From an uncultured Pseudodesulfovibrio sp. (GTDB lineage: Bacteria > Desulfobacterota > Desulfovibrionia > Desulfovibrionales > Desulfovibrionaceae), in NCBI RefSeq assembly GCF_963664965.1, contig NZ_OY761823.1:3614001-3678000 (forward strand): 64,000 nt of DNA, written 5' to 3'. This document shows positions 46,109 to 54,878 of this stretch, piece after piece (position 1 is the stretch's first letter; each line of letters begins with the position of its first letter). The notes under the pieces were generated by a model. That model searched no databases. It saw nothing but the letters and a program-made list of their open reading frames with translations, and had not been told where the DNA came from. The translations under genes and the position numbers were made by a program.

Positions 46109-48256
46109 CTAGCCGCGCAGAATGATTCTGGCATCTGCAATGGCCAAACCTTTTTCCCAAGCAAACACGGGATTGAGGTCGACTTCCGCAATATCGCGCA
46201 GTTCGTTCACCAACTGCGAAATGACGCAGGCGGTTTCGGCAAGGGCTTCCAGATCGCAGGGCTTGGTACCCCGGGCACCCTGAAGCATTCCCAATCCCTT
46301 GATTTCACGAATCATGCTTCGGCAGGAAGGCATGTTCACCGGAGCCACCCTGAAGGCAACGTCCTTCAGGATTTCCACAAAAATACCGCCCAGACCGAAC
46401 ATCACTGTCGGACCGAAGGTGTTGTCATGGCTGGAACCGATGATGCACTCGACTCCACCGGGAAGCATGGTGGTCATCATGACGCCGAATATGTCGGCAT
46501 CGGATTTGTATCTGCGACCGTTCTTCACCAACTGCTCGAAGGCTTCGCGGGCCTTGTCTTCGGAGTCGATGTTCAGGGCCACGCCACCGGCATCGGTCTT
46601 GTGCAGGATGTCGGGAGAAACGATTTTCATGACGACCTTGCCGCCGATATTCCTGTAGAATTCGGCTGCTTCGTCAGCGGTTGTGGCCAGATAATCTTCC
46701 GTGAGATCAAGGCCGTAGCAGCGAAGCACGTCTCTTGCCTCGGTTTCGACAAGGCTGGTGCGACCGGAATCCTTGACGGCTTTCAGGATGGCCTCGGCCT
46801 TTTCCTTGCGGTCGGCAGGCATGTCCGGCAGCTCTTCTCCGGCCTCTTCCTTCAGGGACTTCTTGAGGTCGCTGTAGTTGGAAAGGAGACCCATGGTACG
46901 GACCGCGGCATCCACTTCTCCGAAAACCGGAACACCGTTTTCACTGATGTATTCCAGGCATTCGGGGCGTTGCGGTGCGTAGATGGAATGCATGACAACA
47001 GGCTTGTCGCTTTCGGCAATCTTCTGGGTCATGCTCTTGGCAACGTCCATTTCCAGCACCTTGAATTCCTCGGACAGGTCGGCATAGCCGCCATAGAGAC
47101 CGACGATGAGGATGCCGTCCACATCCGGGTCCTTCAGGAGCACGTCCAGACAACGGTCAAACACCCACATATCCGCTTCAGGAGTTCCAGCCAGATCGAC
47201 CGGGTTCTTGATGGGGCAATGCGGCATGAGGATTTCTTTCAGCTTGGACTGGGTGGCGTCGGAAAGAACCGGCGCTTCGAGATCGAACTTTTCAGCGAAG
47301 TCGGTTGCCATGACACCGTGACCGCCACCATCAGTCAGAATGGCAATGCGCTTGCCCTTGGCAGGCTTGCACTTGGAGAATGCCTCAGCGGCATCAAGCA
47401 ACTGGCCGGGGCTGTCCACCCGGATGATACCGGCCTGCTTGAGGGCGGCATCAAAGATCTTCTCACTTCCGGCGAGGGAACCGGTATGGGAGGCAGCAGC
47501 ACGGGCACCGGCTGCACTGCGACCGATCTTGATCGCGGCAATTGGTGTCTTGGCAGCCGTTCTCTTGGCGGCCTCGATAAACTTGCGGCCATCTTCCTCG
47601 CTCTCGACACGCAACCCTTCCATGTACAGGAGCAGGACCTTGGTGTTGTCGTCGGTTTCAATGTATTCCACAAAGTCGTGGAAGCGCATGTCCATCTGGT
47701 TGCCGATGGTTGCCCAGCAGCTGTAACCAAGGTTTCTGGCCTTGGCATTGAAGTTGATGTCAATGCCGAAGTTGCCGCTCTGGAGCACCAGACTCATGGG
47801 GCCGGAAGCCAGATCGATGATACTGGCGTTCATGCTCTTGGCGGCACTGTATGTACCCATGCAGTTCGGACCCTGCACGCGCATGTTACCCTTGCGGGCG
47901 ATTTCGAGCATCTTGCGTTCAAGTTCTTTTCCTTCAGGGCCGACTTCACCAAAGCCGGTGGAAACGACGATGGCGCACTTGACGCCCTTCTCCACGCACT
48001 GCTCCATGACGGGCAGGATGAATTTCGGGGCGATGGCGAGGATGGCAAGATCCACATCACCGGGCACCGAAAGGATGTCAGGATACGTGGTATGACCGAA
48101 CAGTTCGCCGCCGGAACGGGAAACAAGATATATGTCCCCTTCAAATTTGTTTTCAACCAGGCTCTTTGCTGTCCAATAACCGTACTTCTTCGAATTGGAG
48201 GAAGCGCCGATCAGGGCAACGCTCTTGGGTTGAAAAAGAGGAACCAGATCACTCAT
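46109..48256 (-). CDS. ADP-forming acyl-CoA synthetase, fused alpha-beta
   Basis: This enzyme turns an acyl-CoA, ADP and phosphate into the acid, CoA and ATP. The start is ATG 48256 after CAAGGAG; the earlier frame is noncoding. The 715-residue chain begins with the CoA-binding domain (PKSVALIGASSNSKKYG), then the succinyl-CoA-ligase-like domain with the phosphohistidine in ASHTGSLAGS at H257, the same number as in the archaeal enzyme. The ATP-grasp beta part follows from about residue 490 (VVMKIVSPDILHKTDAGGVAL). It is encoded directly behind the 2-oxoacid:ferredoxin oxidoreductase, whose acyl-CoA product it would use to save energy. Confidence 0.93.
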   Translation of the reverse strand: MSDLVPLFQPKSVALIGASSNSKKYGYWTAKSLVENKFEGDIYLVSRSGGELFGHTTYPDILSVPGDVDLAILAIAPKFILPVMEQCVEKGVKCAIVVSTGFGEVGPEGKELERKMLEIARKGNMRVQGPNCMGTYSAAKSMNASIIDLASGPMSLVLQSGNFGIDINFNAKARNLGYSCWATIGNQMDMRFHDFVEYIETDDNTKVLLLYMEGLRVESEEDGRKFIEAAKRTAAKTPIAAIKIGRSAAGARAAASHTGSLAGSEKIFDAALKQAGIIRVDSPGQLLDAAEAFSKCKPAKGKRIAILTDGGGHGVMATDFAEKFDLEAPVLSDATQSKLKEILMPHCPIKNPVDLAGTPEADMWVFDRCLDVLLKDPDVDGILIVGLYGGYADLSEEFKVLEMDVAKSMTQKIAESDKPVVMHSIYAPQRPECLEYISENGVPVFGEVDAAVRTMGLLSNYSDLKKSLKEEAGEELPDMPADRKEKAEAILKAVKDSGRTSLVETEARDVLRCYGLDLTEDYLATTADEAAEFYRNIGGKVVMKIVSPDILHKTDAGGVALNIDSEDKAREAFEQLVKNGRRYKSDADIFGVMMTTMLPGGVECIIGSSHDNTFGPTVMFGLGGIFVEILKDVAFRVAPVNMPSCRSMIREIKGLGMLQGARGTKPCDLEALAETACVISQLVNELRDIAEVDLNPVFAWEKGLAIADARIILRG

Positions 48257-48309
48257 GAAAAAACTCCTTGTCAGTGCCATCCCCGACACGGGCCGGGGAT
48301 GGCACACTA

Positions 48310-48525
48310 CTACTTTTCTACGACAACACCAATAGCAACATCAGGACAAACAATGCCGCAAATATCGCAAAGAACACACTTTTCCGGATTTTCCTGAACT
48401 ACGTAGTTGTAGCCCTGACCATTGATCGCAGAGCCGATGGCAAGAACACCTTTGGGGCACTTGTCCACACAAATCCCACAGGACTTACAGCGGCGGGCAT
48501 CAATTACATGATGTTTCTCACTCAT
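48310..48525 (-). CDS. 2[4Fe-4S] ferredoxin subunit of 2-oxoacid oxidoreductase
   Basis: This 71-residue protein carries two clusters, CKSCGICVDKCPKG and CVLCDICGIVCPD, with a longer spacer (AINGQGYNYVVQEN) that is usual in the delta subunit of KorD/VorD/PorD type. AAGGAG precedes the ATG, and it overlaps the gamma gene by 8 bp. It takes electrons from the catalytic beta subunit. Confidence 0.95.
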   Translation of the reverse strand: MSEKHHVIDARRCKSCGICVDKCPKGVLAIGSAINGQGYNYVVQENPEKCVLCDICGIVCPDVAIGVVVEK

Positions 48526-49075
48526 TACCGGACTCCTTTTTCACAGCGGCATAACCGGTGCGAAGTGCATCGATATTCAGGCCGACCAGTTTGGGCTTTT
48601 TCGCTCCCAGAAAATCATTGATGACTTCTTCAACCGTTTCCATTTTGAGGATGCCGGTTCCGGCTATCACCGCACCCAGCATGACCATGTTGGCGCAGCG
48701 GACGGTGCCGAGTTCAACGGCCGTGTCGGAGACGGGAAGGAAAAACTGCTCGAAACCGTCAGCATCCTTCGGTTCCTCGACCATGGAACTGTTGGTGAAC
48801 AGCTTTCCGCCGGGGACGACCCCTTCAACGCAGTTGCCGTAGATGGACTGGCTGAGCGCCACGGCAATATCGGCATCGTTTTCAACGATGGGGCTGCCGA
48901 TGGGCTCGTCAGAGACAATGACGTAGGCCGTGGAATCACCGCCACGCTGTTCAATGCCGTACGTCTGCGTCATGACAACCTTCAAATCTTCCTTGATCGC
49001 TCCAAGGCAGACCATTTTTGCCATCAGTGCGGAACCCTGTCCGCCTGACCCTGAAAACATACATTTATGCAACAT
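48518..49075 (-). CDS. 2-oxoacid:ferredoxin oxidoreductase gamma subunit
   Basis: The 185-residue subunit has the family opening FSGSGGQGSALMAKM and TYGIEQRGGDSTAYVIVSDEPIGSPIV, typical of gamma subunits that help bind CoA. The start is set at ATG 49075, after AGGA, overlapping the beta gene by 11 bp. Together with its neighbours it makes the four-part enzyme of the Kor/Vor/Ior class. The exact 2-oxoacid cannot be read from this subunit. Confidence 0.93.
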   Translation of the reverse strand: MLHKCMFSGSGGQGSALMAKMVCLGAIKEDLKVVMTQTYGIEQRGGDSTAYVIVSDEPIGSPIVENDADIAVALSQSIYGNCVEGVVPGGKLFTNSSMVEEPKDADGFEQFFLPVSDTAVELGTVRCANMVMLGAVIAGTGILKMETVEEVINDFLGAKKPKLVGLNIDALRTGYAAVKKESGNE

Positions 49076-49826
49076 CTTCCTGCTCCGTTTCATCTTTGAA
49101 GACCTGAGGGGTGAAGTAATCGGTCATCTCATTTCCACACCTTTCATAGGAATCCTTGACCTTCATCTTGAGGCCGGTCGGACAGGGAACGATGACTTCC
49201 ACGAAGGCATAGCCCAATCCCTTGACCTGACACTCGAACGCCTTCTGGATACTTTTCTTGGCCTTGCGAATCGCCTTGGGAGAATCCACGCTTTCCCTGG
49301 CAAGGTATTTCACACCGGGCATGGCCCGCATCATTTCCGGAACCAGAAGCGGATAGCCCTGACTGGTGATGTCACGGCCCTTCACGGTGGTTGCCGTGAC
49401 CTGACCATCCAGCGTGGTGGGGGACATCTGTCCGCCGGTCATGCCGAACACGGTGTTGTTGACCATGATGGTGGTGATGGGCATGCCCTTGTTGGCCGCA
49501 TGCAGGAGGTCGCCAAGGCCGATGGCACAGGTGTCGCCGTCACCGGCGTAGGTGAAGACGATGTTGTCCGGTCTGGCCAGCTTGTACCCTTCGGCAAAGG
49601 AAGGAGCACGGCCATGGGTGGCTTCAATGGCGTCAATGTCCATGTAGTGATGGGAGAACCCGCCGCAGCCGATGCCCACAATGGCAATAGTCCGCTTCAT
49701 AATATCCAGATTCTCGATAGCCTCGGCCACCAGACGCGTCACGATTCCGTGACCGCAACCCGGACAGTAGCTGGTCAGCTTGTCCAGATTTAAGGTTTTT
49801 CCGTATTTTGCACTCAAGTTTTCCAT
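49065..49826 (-). CDS. 2-oxoacid:ferredoxin oxidoreductase beta subunit
   Basis: The 253-residue subunit binds thiamine diphosphate and a 4Fe-4S cluster. CPGCGHG near residue 21 begins the cluster motif, and GDGDTCAIGLGDLLHAANKGMPITTIMVNN is the ThDP/Mg motif (GDG...NN). GGGGGA precedes the ATG, which is 3 bp from the alpha stop. It carries out the decarboxylation of the 2-oxoacid and passes electrons to the ferredoxin subunit. Confidence 0.95.
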   Translation of the reverse strand: MENLSAKYGKTLNLDKLTSYCPGCGHGIVTRLVAEAIENLDIMKRTIAIVGIGCGGFSHHYMDIDAIEATHGRAPSFAEGYKLARPDNIVFTYAGDGDTCAIGLGDLLHAANKGMPITTIMVNNTVFGMTGGQMSPTTLDGQVTATTVKGRDITSQGYPLLVPEMMRAMPGVKYLARESVDSPKAIRKAKKSIQKAFECQVKGLGYAFVEVIVPCPTGLKMKVKDSYERCGNEMTDYFTPQVFKDETEQEDVA

Positions 49827-49829
49827 TGG

Positions 49830-50900
49830 TTATTCCCCCAGGATTCTGTTTGCTTCGGCAATCATGTCTGCCAGGGTGTACATGGGCAGGTCGCCACCGG
49901 TCTTGCCGAGAAAATGAACGGGCATCCGTCCATTCACGGCCAGTTTGACATCATCGATCATCTGCCCGTGGTTCATCTCGACCACCAGAATGTTCTTCAC
50001 CGAATCAGGCAGAGCTTCGAAAGCCTTGTCAGGGAACGGCCACAGGGAAATGGGCCTGATGAAACCGACCTTCTTGCCATCGGCTCGCATCTTGGCGACC
50101 AGATCGCGGCACATGCGGCCATGGATGCCGAAGGCGGCAACCACCAGATCGGCGTCTTCCACCTGCTCCGCTTCCCACATCTGCTCGTTTTCTCGAATGA
50201 CTTCGTACTTGGCACGAAGCCTTTCATTCATGTCGTAGCCATCCTGATGGGAATAGCTGCCGGTAATGAGAGCGCGCTTGGGATGATCCTGCGTTCCGGT
50301 GAAAGCCCAATCGGAAGTATCGAATTCGGCAGAATAGTCGTTGTAGGCGGGAAGCGTCGTGGACTCGGTGGTCTGGGCGCTGACACCGTCAACCACGAAG
50401 AGGACCGGAGTCCGGTACTTGTAGGCCAACCTGACACCCTGCGGCATGATGTCGGCGATTTCCTGACCGGAAGCGGGAGCCAGAACGATGACATGGTAGT
50501 CGCCATGGGCACCGCCACGAGTGGCAACGTGATAGTCGCTCTGGGCACCGATGATGTCGCCGTCACCAGGACCGACGCGCATGGAGTCGAGCATGATGCA
50601 CGGCAGTTCGGCCGCACACATGAAACCGATGGCTTCATGCATCAGGGTCAGGCCGGGGCCGGAACTGGAGGTTGCTACCAGCGTACCGGTACAGGCGGCA
50701 CCGGCCAGGGCGCTGGAAACCGCCAGCTCACTTTCCATCTGCATCATTTCACCGCCGTACTTGGGCAGGATGACGGCCATACGCTTCATGACGTCCGTTG
50801 CCGGAGTAATCGGGTAGGCAAAGTGATATTTCACTCCGCAGCGCGCCAGACTCTCGGCAAAGGTTTCCGTGTTTTTCAAAAACAAAGTTTCTTGGGTCAT
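49830..50900 (-). CDS. 2-oxoacid:ferredoxin oxidoreductase alpha subunit
   Basis: The 356-residue subunit is the pyrimidine-binding part of the enzyme: YHFAYPITPATDVMKRM, QMESELAVSSALAGAACTGTLVATSSSGPGLTLMHEAIGF and GDIIGAQSDYHVATRGGAHGDYH are the core motifs. The start is ATG 50900 with GAGGTGAG upstream; the 12 codons before it are less plausible. It is the first gene of the minus-strand catabolic operon, and paired inverted repeats lie 64 and 138 bp upstream of the start. Confidence 0.94.
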   Translation of the reverse strand: MTQETLFLKNTETFAESLARCGVKYHFAYPITPATDVMKRMAVILPKYGGEMMQMESELAVSSALAGAACTGTLVATSSSGPGLTLMHEAIGFMCAAELPCIMLDSMRVGPGDGDIIGAQSDYHVATRGGAHGDYHVIVLAPASGQEIADIMPQGVRLAYKYRTPVLFVVDGVSAQTTESTTLPAYNDYSAEFDTSDWAFTGTQDHPKRALITGSYSHQDGYDMNERLRAKYEVIRENEQMWEAEQVEDADLVVAAFGIHGRMCRDLVAKMRADGKKVGFIRPISLWPFPDKAFEALPDSVKNILVVEMNHGQMIDDVKLAVNGRMPVHFLGKTGGDLPMYTLADMIAEANRILGE

Positions 50901-50963
50901 ACTCACCTCAATGCAATTCTGCTGTGGTTCGTTCATCGAATCGCAACGACTGCGTTTCGTATT

Positions 50964-50980
50964 GTGGTACGTCGTACCAC
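50964..50980. promoter_or_regulatory. Operator GTGGTAC-GTC-GTACCAC
   Basis: This is a perfect 7-3-7 inverted repeat, flanked by TATT and TT that also recur in the copy at 51038. It lies 64 bp before the alpha-subunit start, where a regulator would affect the minus-strand operon. GntR/FadR-type and IclR-type proteins use such sites; an IclR gene is nearby. Confidence 0.7.
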
Positions 50981-51037
50981 TTAGTTGATCAAAAAATTTT
51001 TGCCGCTATCTTGAGACACAATTCTTTGTACCATATT

Positions 51038-51054
51038 GCGGTACTGTGTACCAC
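51038..51054. promoter_or_regulatory. Operator GCGGTAC-TGT-GTACCAC
   Basis: This repeats the site at 50964 with one arm mismatch and the same TATTG and CTT flanks. The centres are 74 bp apart, close to seven helical turns, allowing a DNA loop. Confidence 0.7.
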
Positions 51055-51218
51055 TTGTCTGAACACTAGCTGAGACATTTATGCACGTCAACCCCCTTTT
51101 TCAAAGTTGAGTGCAAGTTTTTTTACATAATAATATGAGTATATAAGAGCAGGCATGCTGCACCACACACACCCGAAGCCCGCAAAAACCGACCACTCAA
51201 AAAAATGCAAAAAGCGTG

Positions 51219-51262
51219 TTGACATTATTGTTTAAGACTCCTAACCTTACCACAAAATGGTA
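51219..51262 (+). promoter_or_regulatory. BCCT promoter with TACCA-N5-TGGTA site
   Basis: TTGACA at 51219-51224 and TAACCT at 51242-51247 are 17 bp apart and suit a sigma-70 promoter. Just after the -10 box lies TACCA-CAAAA-TGGTA (51248-51262), built of the same half-sites as the two upstream operators but in opposite order. Binding here could block the transporter gene. The leader would be about 160 bases. Confidence 0.5.
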
Positions 51263-51413
51263 CGCCATACACAATTATGGTTCAAAATGTGTTTTTTCAC
51301 AGAAATGTTCCGACAAAATTGTCGCCTCGTTTAAACAACGACTTTGATCTTGTCTCGTGATAGTCAACACCACGATTACAAAGACAATTTCTCGGACAAA
51401 CAGGAGAAAGATT

Positions 51414-52979
51414 ATGCCAGAGGGAAAATCAATAGATGACCGTAGAAAACTCAATCACTATACTTTCTGGCCCGGATTTCTGCTTTTACTCGCTGGAATC
51501 ACACTCGGACTGATTTACGAGGAAGGACTCGCGACCATCCTCGGCAACACCAAGGAATGGATTCACATCAACTTCGGGTGGCTTGAAGTCTCACTGGGCA
51601 TCATCATTGTCATGTTCACCATAGGCATCGCGTTTTCCCCCATCGGCGACATTCGGCTCGGCGGCAAGGACGCCAAGCCCGAATTCACTTTCTGGCAGTG
51701 GTTCGCCCTCTCTCTGTGCGGATGCATCGGCATCGGGATACTCTTCTGGGCCATGGGCGAACCCATCTTTCACATGATGCAGCCCCCGCTGAGCCTTCAC
51801 ATAGACCCCGGATCCAAGGACGCCGGAGTCTTTGCCATAGCTCAGACAACCCTGCACTGGACCATCGCCCAATACTGTTTTTACACCATCTGCGGCGTCG
51901 CCATCGCACTGGTCAGCTACAACCGCAACGAGCCGCTGTCCGTAGCAGCCGGAATGTACGCTCTTTTCCCGAAAAAATGGCATCCGGTACTGGCTCCGAC
52001 GGTTCACGCAATCTGCCTTTTCTCCCTTTGCTGCGCCATTGCCACCAGCATGGGCGCCGGCCTCATGCAGATCGGTAGCGGGACCGGAAAAATCTTCGGC
52101 TACACCCCCGGCCCCACAACATGGGCAGCCGCCGCCGCGATCATCATTCCGATTTATGTCCTGTCCTCATACTCCGGCCTGAAAAAAGGCATGCGTATCC
52201 TTTCAACGGGAACCACGCGGGCCTTTTTCTTTTTCATGGCCCTTGTCCTTTTCATGGGTCCCACGCTCTTCATTCTGGGGATCGGTGTTGAATCATTCGG
52301 ATACTTTGCCAACAATTTCTTCCGCAACAGCACCCTGCTCAACACCATGCAGATCAACGACACATGGCCCATGCAGTGGCTTGTTCCTTACATGGAAATC
52401 TTTTTCATCTTTGCTCCGTTGCTTGGGCACTTTCTCGCCCGCATGGGAAAAGGAAGGACTGTCCGCCAGTTCATTCTGGTAAACATCATCCCGCCGACGA
52501 TCTTCTGCCACTTCTGGATTGCGACCTTCGGCGGAACAGCGGTCTTCTTCCAATGGAGCGGACTTGTCGACGTTTGGACCGGAATTCACCAGTACGGAAT
52601 GGAATCCATGGTATACATCCTGCTTTCCCAGTTCCCGTTCAGCAAAATCCTGATGGGCATATTCGTCGTCACCATCGTGTTTTCATTTGCCACCATGACA
52701 GACTCTCTGGTCGCCACCCTGGCCATCATTTCGACCAAAGGAGTCCGGGCAAGTGAAGAACCCCCCAAGCGTCTGAAGATCGTCTGGGGTGTTGTCACCG
52801 GACTCATCGCGTACGTTTTGTGTGCGTGCGGCGGGATCGAACCGGTCCGAGGCCTGATATCACTTGCCGGTTTCCCCATGATGATATTCACATTCGCAAT
52901 GTGCGTTTCGCTTGTAAAAGATGGGGTATATTTATTAAATAAACCTAATTGGCTGGACAATAAAAACGAAAACAGCTAA
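51414..52979 (+). CDS. BCCT-family transporter
   Basis: The start is ATG 51414 behind AGGAGA. The 521-residue protein has 12 membrane spans and the betaine/carnitine/choline transporter pattern: YTFWPGFLLLLAGITLGL, CIGIGILFWAMGEPIFHM in span 3 and LHWTIAQYCFYTICGVAIAL in span 4. The usual HWGLHPW segment is changed to HWTIAQY, so the substrate may differ from glycine betaine. It diverges from the catabolic operon and shares its control region, so it likely imports the amine or N-methylated amino acid that the oxidoreductase attacks. Confidence 0.9.
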   Translation: MPEGKSIDDRRKLNHYTFWPGFLLLLAGITLGLIYEEGLATILGNTKEWIHINFGWLEVSLGIIIVMFTIGIAFSPIGDIRLGGKDAKPEFTFWQWFALSLCGCIGIGILFWAMGEPIFHMMQPPLSLHIDPGSKDAGVFAIAQTTLHWTIAQYCFYTICGVAIALVSYNRNEPLSVAAGMYALFPKKWHPVLAPTVHAICLFSLCCAIATSMGAGLMQIGSGTGKIFGYTPGPTTWAAAAAIIIPIYVLSSYSGLKKGMRILSTGTTRAFFFFMALVLFMGPTLFILGIGVESFGYFANNFFRNSTLLNTMQINDTWPMQWLVPYMEIFFIFAPLLGHFLARMGKGRTVRQFILVNIIPPTIFCHFWIATFGGTAVFFQWSGLVDVWTGIHQYGMESMVYILLSQFPFSKILMGIFVVTIVFSFATMTDSLVATLAIISTKGVRASEEPPKRLKIVWGVVTGLIAYVLCACGGIEPVRGLISLAGFPMMIFTFAMCVSLVKDGVYLLNKPNWLDNKNENS

Positions 52980-52982
52980 CAA

Positions 52983-53016
52983 CGAAACGCCCTTCATATT
53001 GATGAAGGGCGTTTCG
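52983..53016 (+). terminator. Strong hairpin after BCCT gene
   Basis: CGAAACGCCCTTCAT pairs perfectly with ATGAAGGGCGTTTCG over 15 bp around a 4-base loop, 4 bp after the transporter stop. Only CTTT follows, so it may end or attenuate transcripts into the IclR gene. The longest upstream frame of that gene would start inside this hairpin and is rejected. Confidence 0.75.
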
Positions 53017-53064
53017 CTTTCCACCTTATATTATGACATAGAAAACCTGTTTTCCGGATACACA

Positions 53065-53886
53065 ATGCCCCAGAACGACAAGTATTACATGATGCGCTCC
53101 TTGGAGAAGGCTCTTTTTGTCATTGAAACCATGGCAACCAGAAGCAACTGGAAACTCAAAACCCTCAATGAAGTCTGCTCAATCCCCAAAGGGACGCTGC
53201 AACGCATCCTGCGAACACTGGAAGAACTCGGGTATGTACGTCAGATAGAACGGGGCGGCGCTTACACACTGACACTGAAATTCCATAAACTGGGCAAGCA
53301 GATCGTATCTCAAAGCAGCATCGTATCCCTGTTGCAGCCAACCCTTCGCAGTCTTCGGGACAAGGTGAATGAAACCGTCAACCTGAGCGTCCTTTCCGAC
53401 GTGGACATGGTGGTCGTTCATCAAATCACCTCCAGCCACGCCTTGCAGATGGATTCGATTATCGGAACATCATTTCCCGCGTATATCTCGGCATCCGGAA
53501 AAACCTTTCTTGCCTTTTTGCCCGAAGACGATCTGCGGCATTTCATCAAGGAACTGAGGCGCAGCAATTCCGACATAAACACCGATAAAATCAATCTCAT
53601 CTACAAAGAGATTGAAGCAATCCGAAGAATAGGCATAGGCATGGACTTTGAGGAACTATTCCAAGGAATACGTTGTCTTGCCGCACCTGTTTTTGATGAC
53701 ACAGGAAAAATCATCGCCACCATCAGTAGTTCCGTGCCCACGGTGCGCCTGGACCGGGCCCTGTCCAAGAAACTTCTTCAGGAAATACCCTCGGCCGCGG
53801 CTGAAGCCTCCAGAGTTTTCGAAGCGCCGGAACACGCATTCAGTTTGGACATCGACACAATAGTGGAACGGCTTATAGCGCCATAG
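53065..53886 (+). CDS. IclR-family transcriptional regulator
   Basis: The 273-residue protein has the IclR winged helix (MRSLEKALFVIETMA, LNEVCSIPKGTLQRILRTLEELGYVRQ) and a C-terminal effector domain (NLSVLSDVDMVVVHQI, FPAYISASGKTFLAFLP, GMDFEELFQGIRCLAAPVFD). ATG 53065 is chosen because earlier starts fall inside the terminator hairpin; ATG 53089 is an alternative and both have weak SDs. It follows the transporter gene and lies near the GGTAC operators, so it is the best local candidate to control the divergent catabolic genes. Confidence 0.9.
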   Translation: MPQNDKYYMMRSLEKALFVIETMATRSNWKLKTLNEVCSIPKGTLQRILRTLEELGYVRQIERGGAYTLTLKFHKLGKQIVSQSSIVSLLQPTLRSLRDKVNETVNLSVLSDVDMVVVHQITSSHALQMDSIIGTSFPAYISASGKTFLAFLPEDDLRHFIKELRRSNSDINTDKINLIYKEIEAIRRIGIGMDFEELFQGIRCLAAPVFDDTGKIIATISSSVPTVRLDRALSKKLLQEIPSAAAEASRVFEAPEHAFSLDIDTIVERLIAP

Positions 53887-54135
53887 CGGCTCGACAAGCA
53901 ACTTCCTTATTTGAACTCATACATCTTCCCGAAACAACTCGGCCCAGCCTCGCGCAGGGCAAGGATGTTGATTTATTCATCATGGATTGCTGGACTTTAG
54001 CCTCCATTTATAAAAAAATGGCGAGCGGGCCACCTCCGGAAAAGTGCTTTGACATTGAAATCCGCATTGGCAGACAGTATGCCATGGCCTGTACAAGATT
54101 AAATACGCCAAGCCCTCAAGCCTCAGGAAAGAACT

Positions 54136-54744
54136 ATGAGCCATACCACCAAAAAACGTCTGACAGTAGGCATCAGCGGTGCCAGCGGCTCCGTACTGGC
54201 CCTGGAACTTCTCAAATCCCTCAAGGAAATGCCGGAATGGGAAACACATCTCGTCATCAGCAAAGGCGGCGTCCGAACCCTTGAGCACGAGACGCATGTC
54301 ACGGAATCCCAACTGACCGACTATGCCACCCGGGTTTATGACCGTGAAGACGTGGGGGCCAACATTGCAAGCGGCACGTTTGTCACTGAAGGCATGGTCA
54401 TTGTCCCATGCAGCATGAAGACCGTCGCCGGAGTCTGCCACGGATATTCCGACAACCTGCTTCTGCGGGCCGCCGACGTGACCATCAAGGAACGTCGCAA
54501 GCTGGTCATGATAGCCCGGGAAACACCGCTGAGCCCTATTCATCTACGCAACATGCTCTCCCTTGCCGAATCCGGTGTCGTGGTCATGCCTCCCATGCTG
54601 ACATATTACAATCACCCGCAGTCCATTGCTGATGCGACCAATCACATCGTGGGGAAAATCCTCCATGAATTCGGCATTGAAGGAAAAAACTTCAAACGGT
54701 GGGGAACCGATGAATGCGTCACCCCGCTACGGGCGCTTTCGTAA
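54136..54744 (+). CDS. UbiX/Pad1-type flavin prenyltransferase
   Basis: The 202-residue protein matches UbiX: LTVGISGASGSVLALELL at the N-terminus, VIVPCSMKTVAGVCHGYSDNLLLRAADVTIKERRKLVMIARETPLS in the middle, and PPMLTYYNHPQSIADATNHIVGKIL near the end. UbiX makes the prenylated FMN cofactor of UbiD-type decarboxylases. No ubiD gene is in the window. AGGAAAG precedes the ATG. A 249-bp gap without recognisable signals separates it from the IclR gene, and two hairpins follow. Confidence 0.9.
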   Translation: MSHTTKKRLTVGISGASGSVLALELLKSLKEMPEWETHLVISKGGVRTLEHETHVTESQLTDYATRVYDREDVGANIASGTFVTEGMVIVPCSMKTVAGVCHGYSDNLLLRAADVTIKERRKLVMIARETPLSPIHLRNMLSLAESGVVVMPPMLTYYNHPQSIADATNHIVGKILHEFGIEGKNFKRWGTDECVTPLRALS

Positions 54745-54819
54745 TCAAACGACGTAAACAAAACGCCCCTGCCATGAGATGACAACCTCTCATGGCGACG
54801 CCTCAAACGACCATACAAA

Positions 54820-54853
54820 AAAGGGTTCCCGAACATCGGTTCGGGAACCCTTT
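54820..54853. terminator. Bidirectional terminator between ubiX-like gene and nhaB
   Basis: AAAGGGTTCCCGAA pairs with TTCGGGAACCCTTT over 14 bp, with T-rich flanks on both strands. A smaller hairpin, GCCATGAGA with TCTCATGGC, lies at 54771-54796. The two genes face each other here. Confidence 0.9.
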
Positions 54854-54878
54854 GTGTTTGATGATGCTGTTTTGGGAT

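Larger units (their letters stand above)
50901..51413. other. 513-bp divergent control region
   Basis: No gene is visible between the divergent oxidoreductase and BCCT genes. The stretch is AT-rich and holds three GGTAC-type inverted repeats and a sigma-70-like promoter for the transporter, listed separately. The promoter for the minus-strand operon must be near 50960-51060 but I cannot fix it. Confidence 0.7.

Noticed and set aside
44966-48397. An 1143-codon open frame on the plus strand
   Set aside because: It is antisense to the FAD oxidoreductase and acyl-CoA synthetase genes, has no family motifs and no SD, and is explained by high-GC codon bias on the other strand.
51228-51246. A MarR-operator-like TTGTTTA...CTAACC stretch before the BCCT gene
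   Set aside because: The arm spacing differs and the arms do not pair well; it more likely is just the -35/-10 spacer and -10 box.
52999-53064. A 22-codon N-terminal extension of the IclR gene
   Set aside because: It would start inside the strong hairpin after the BCCT gene and adds no conserved residues.
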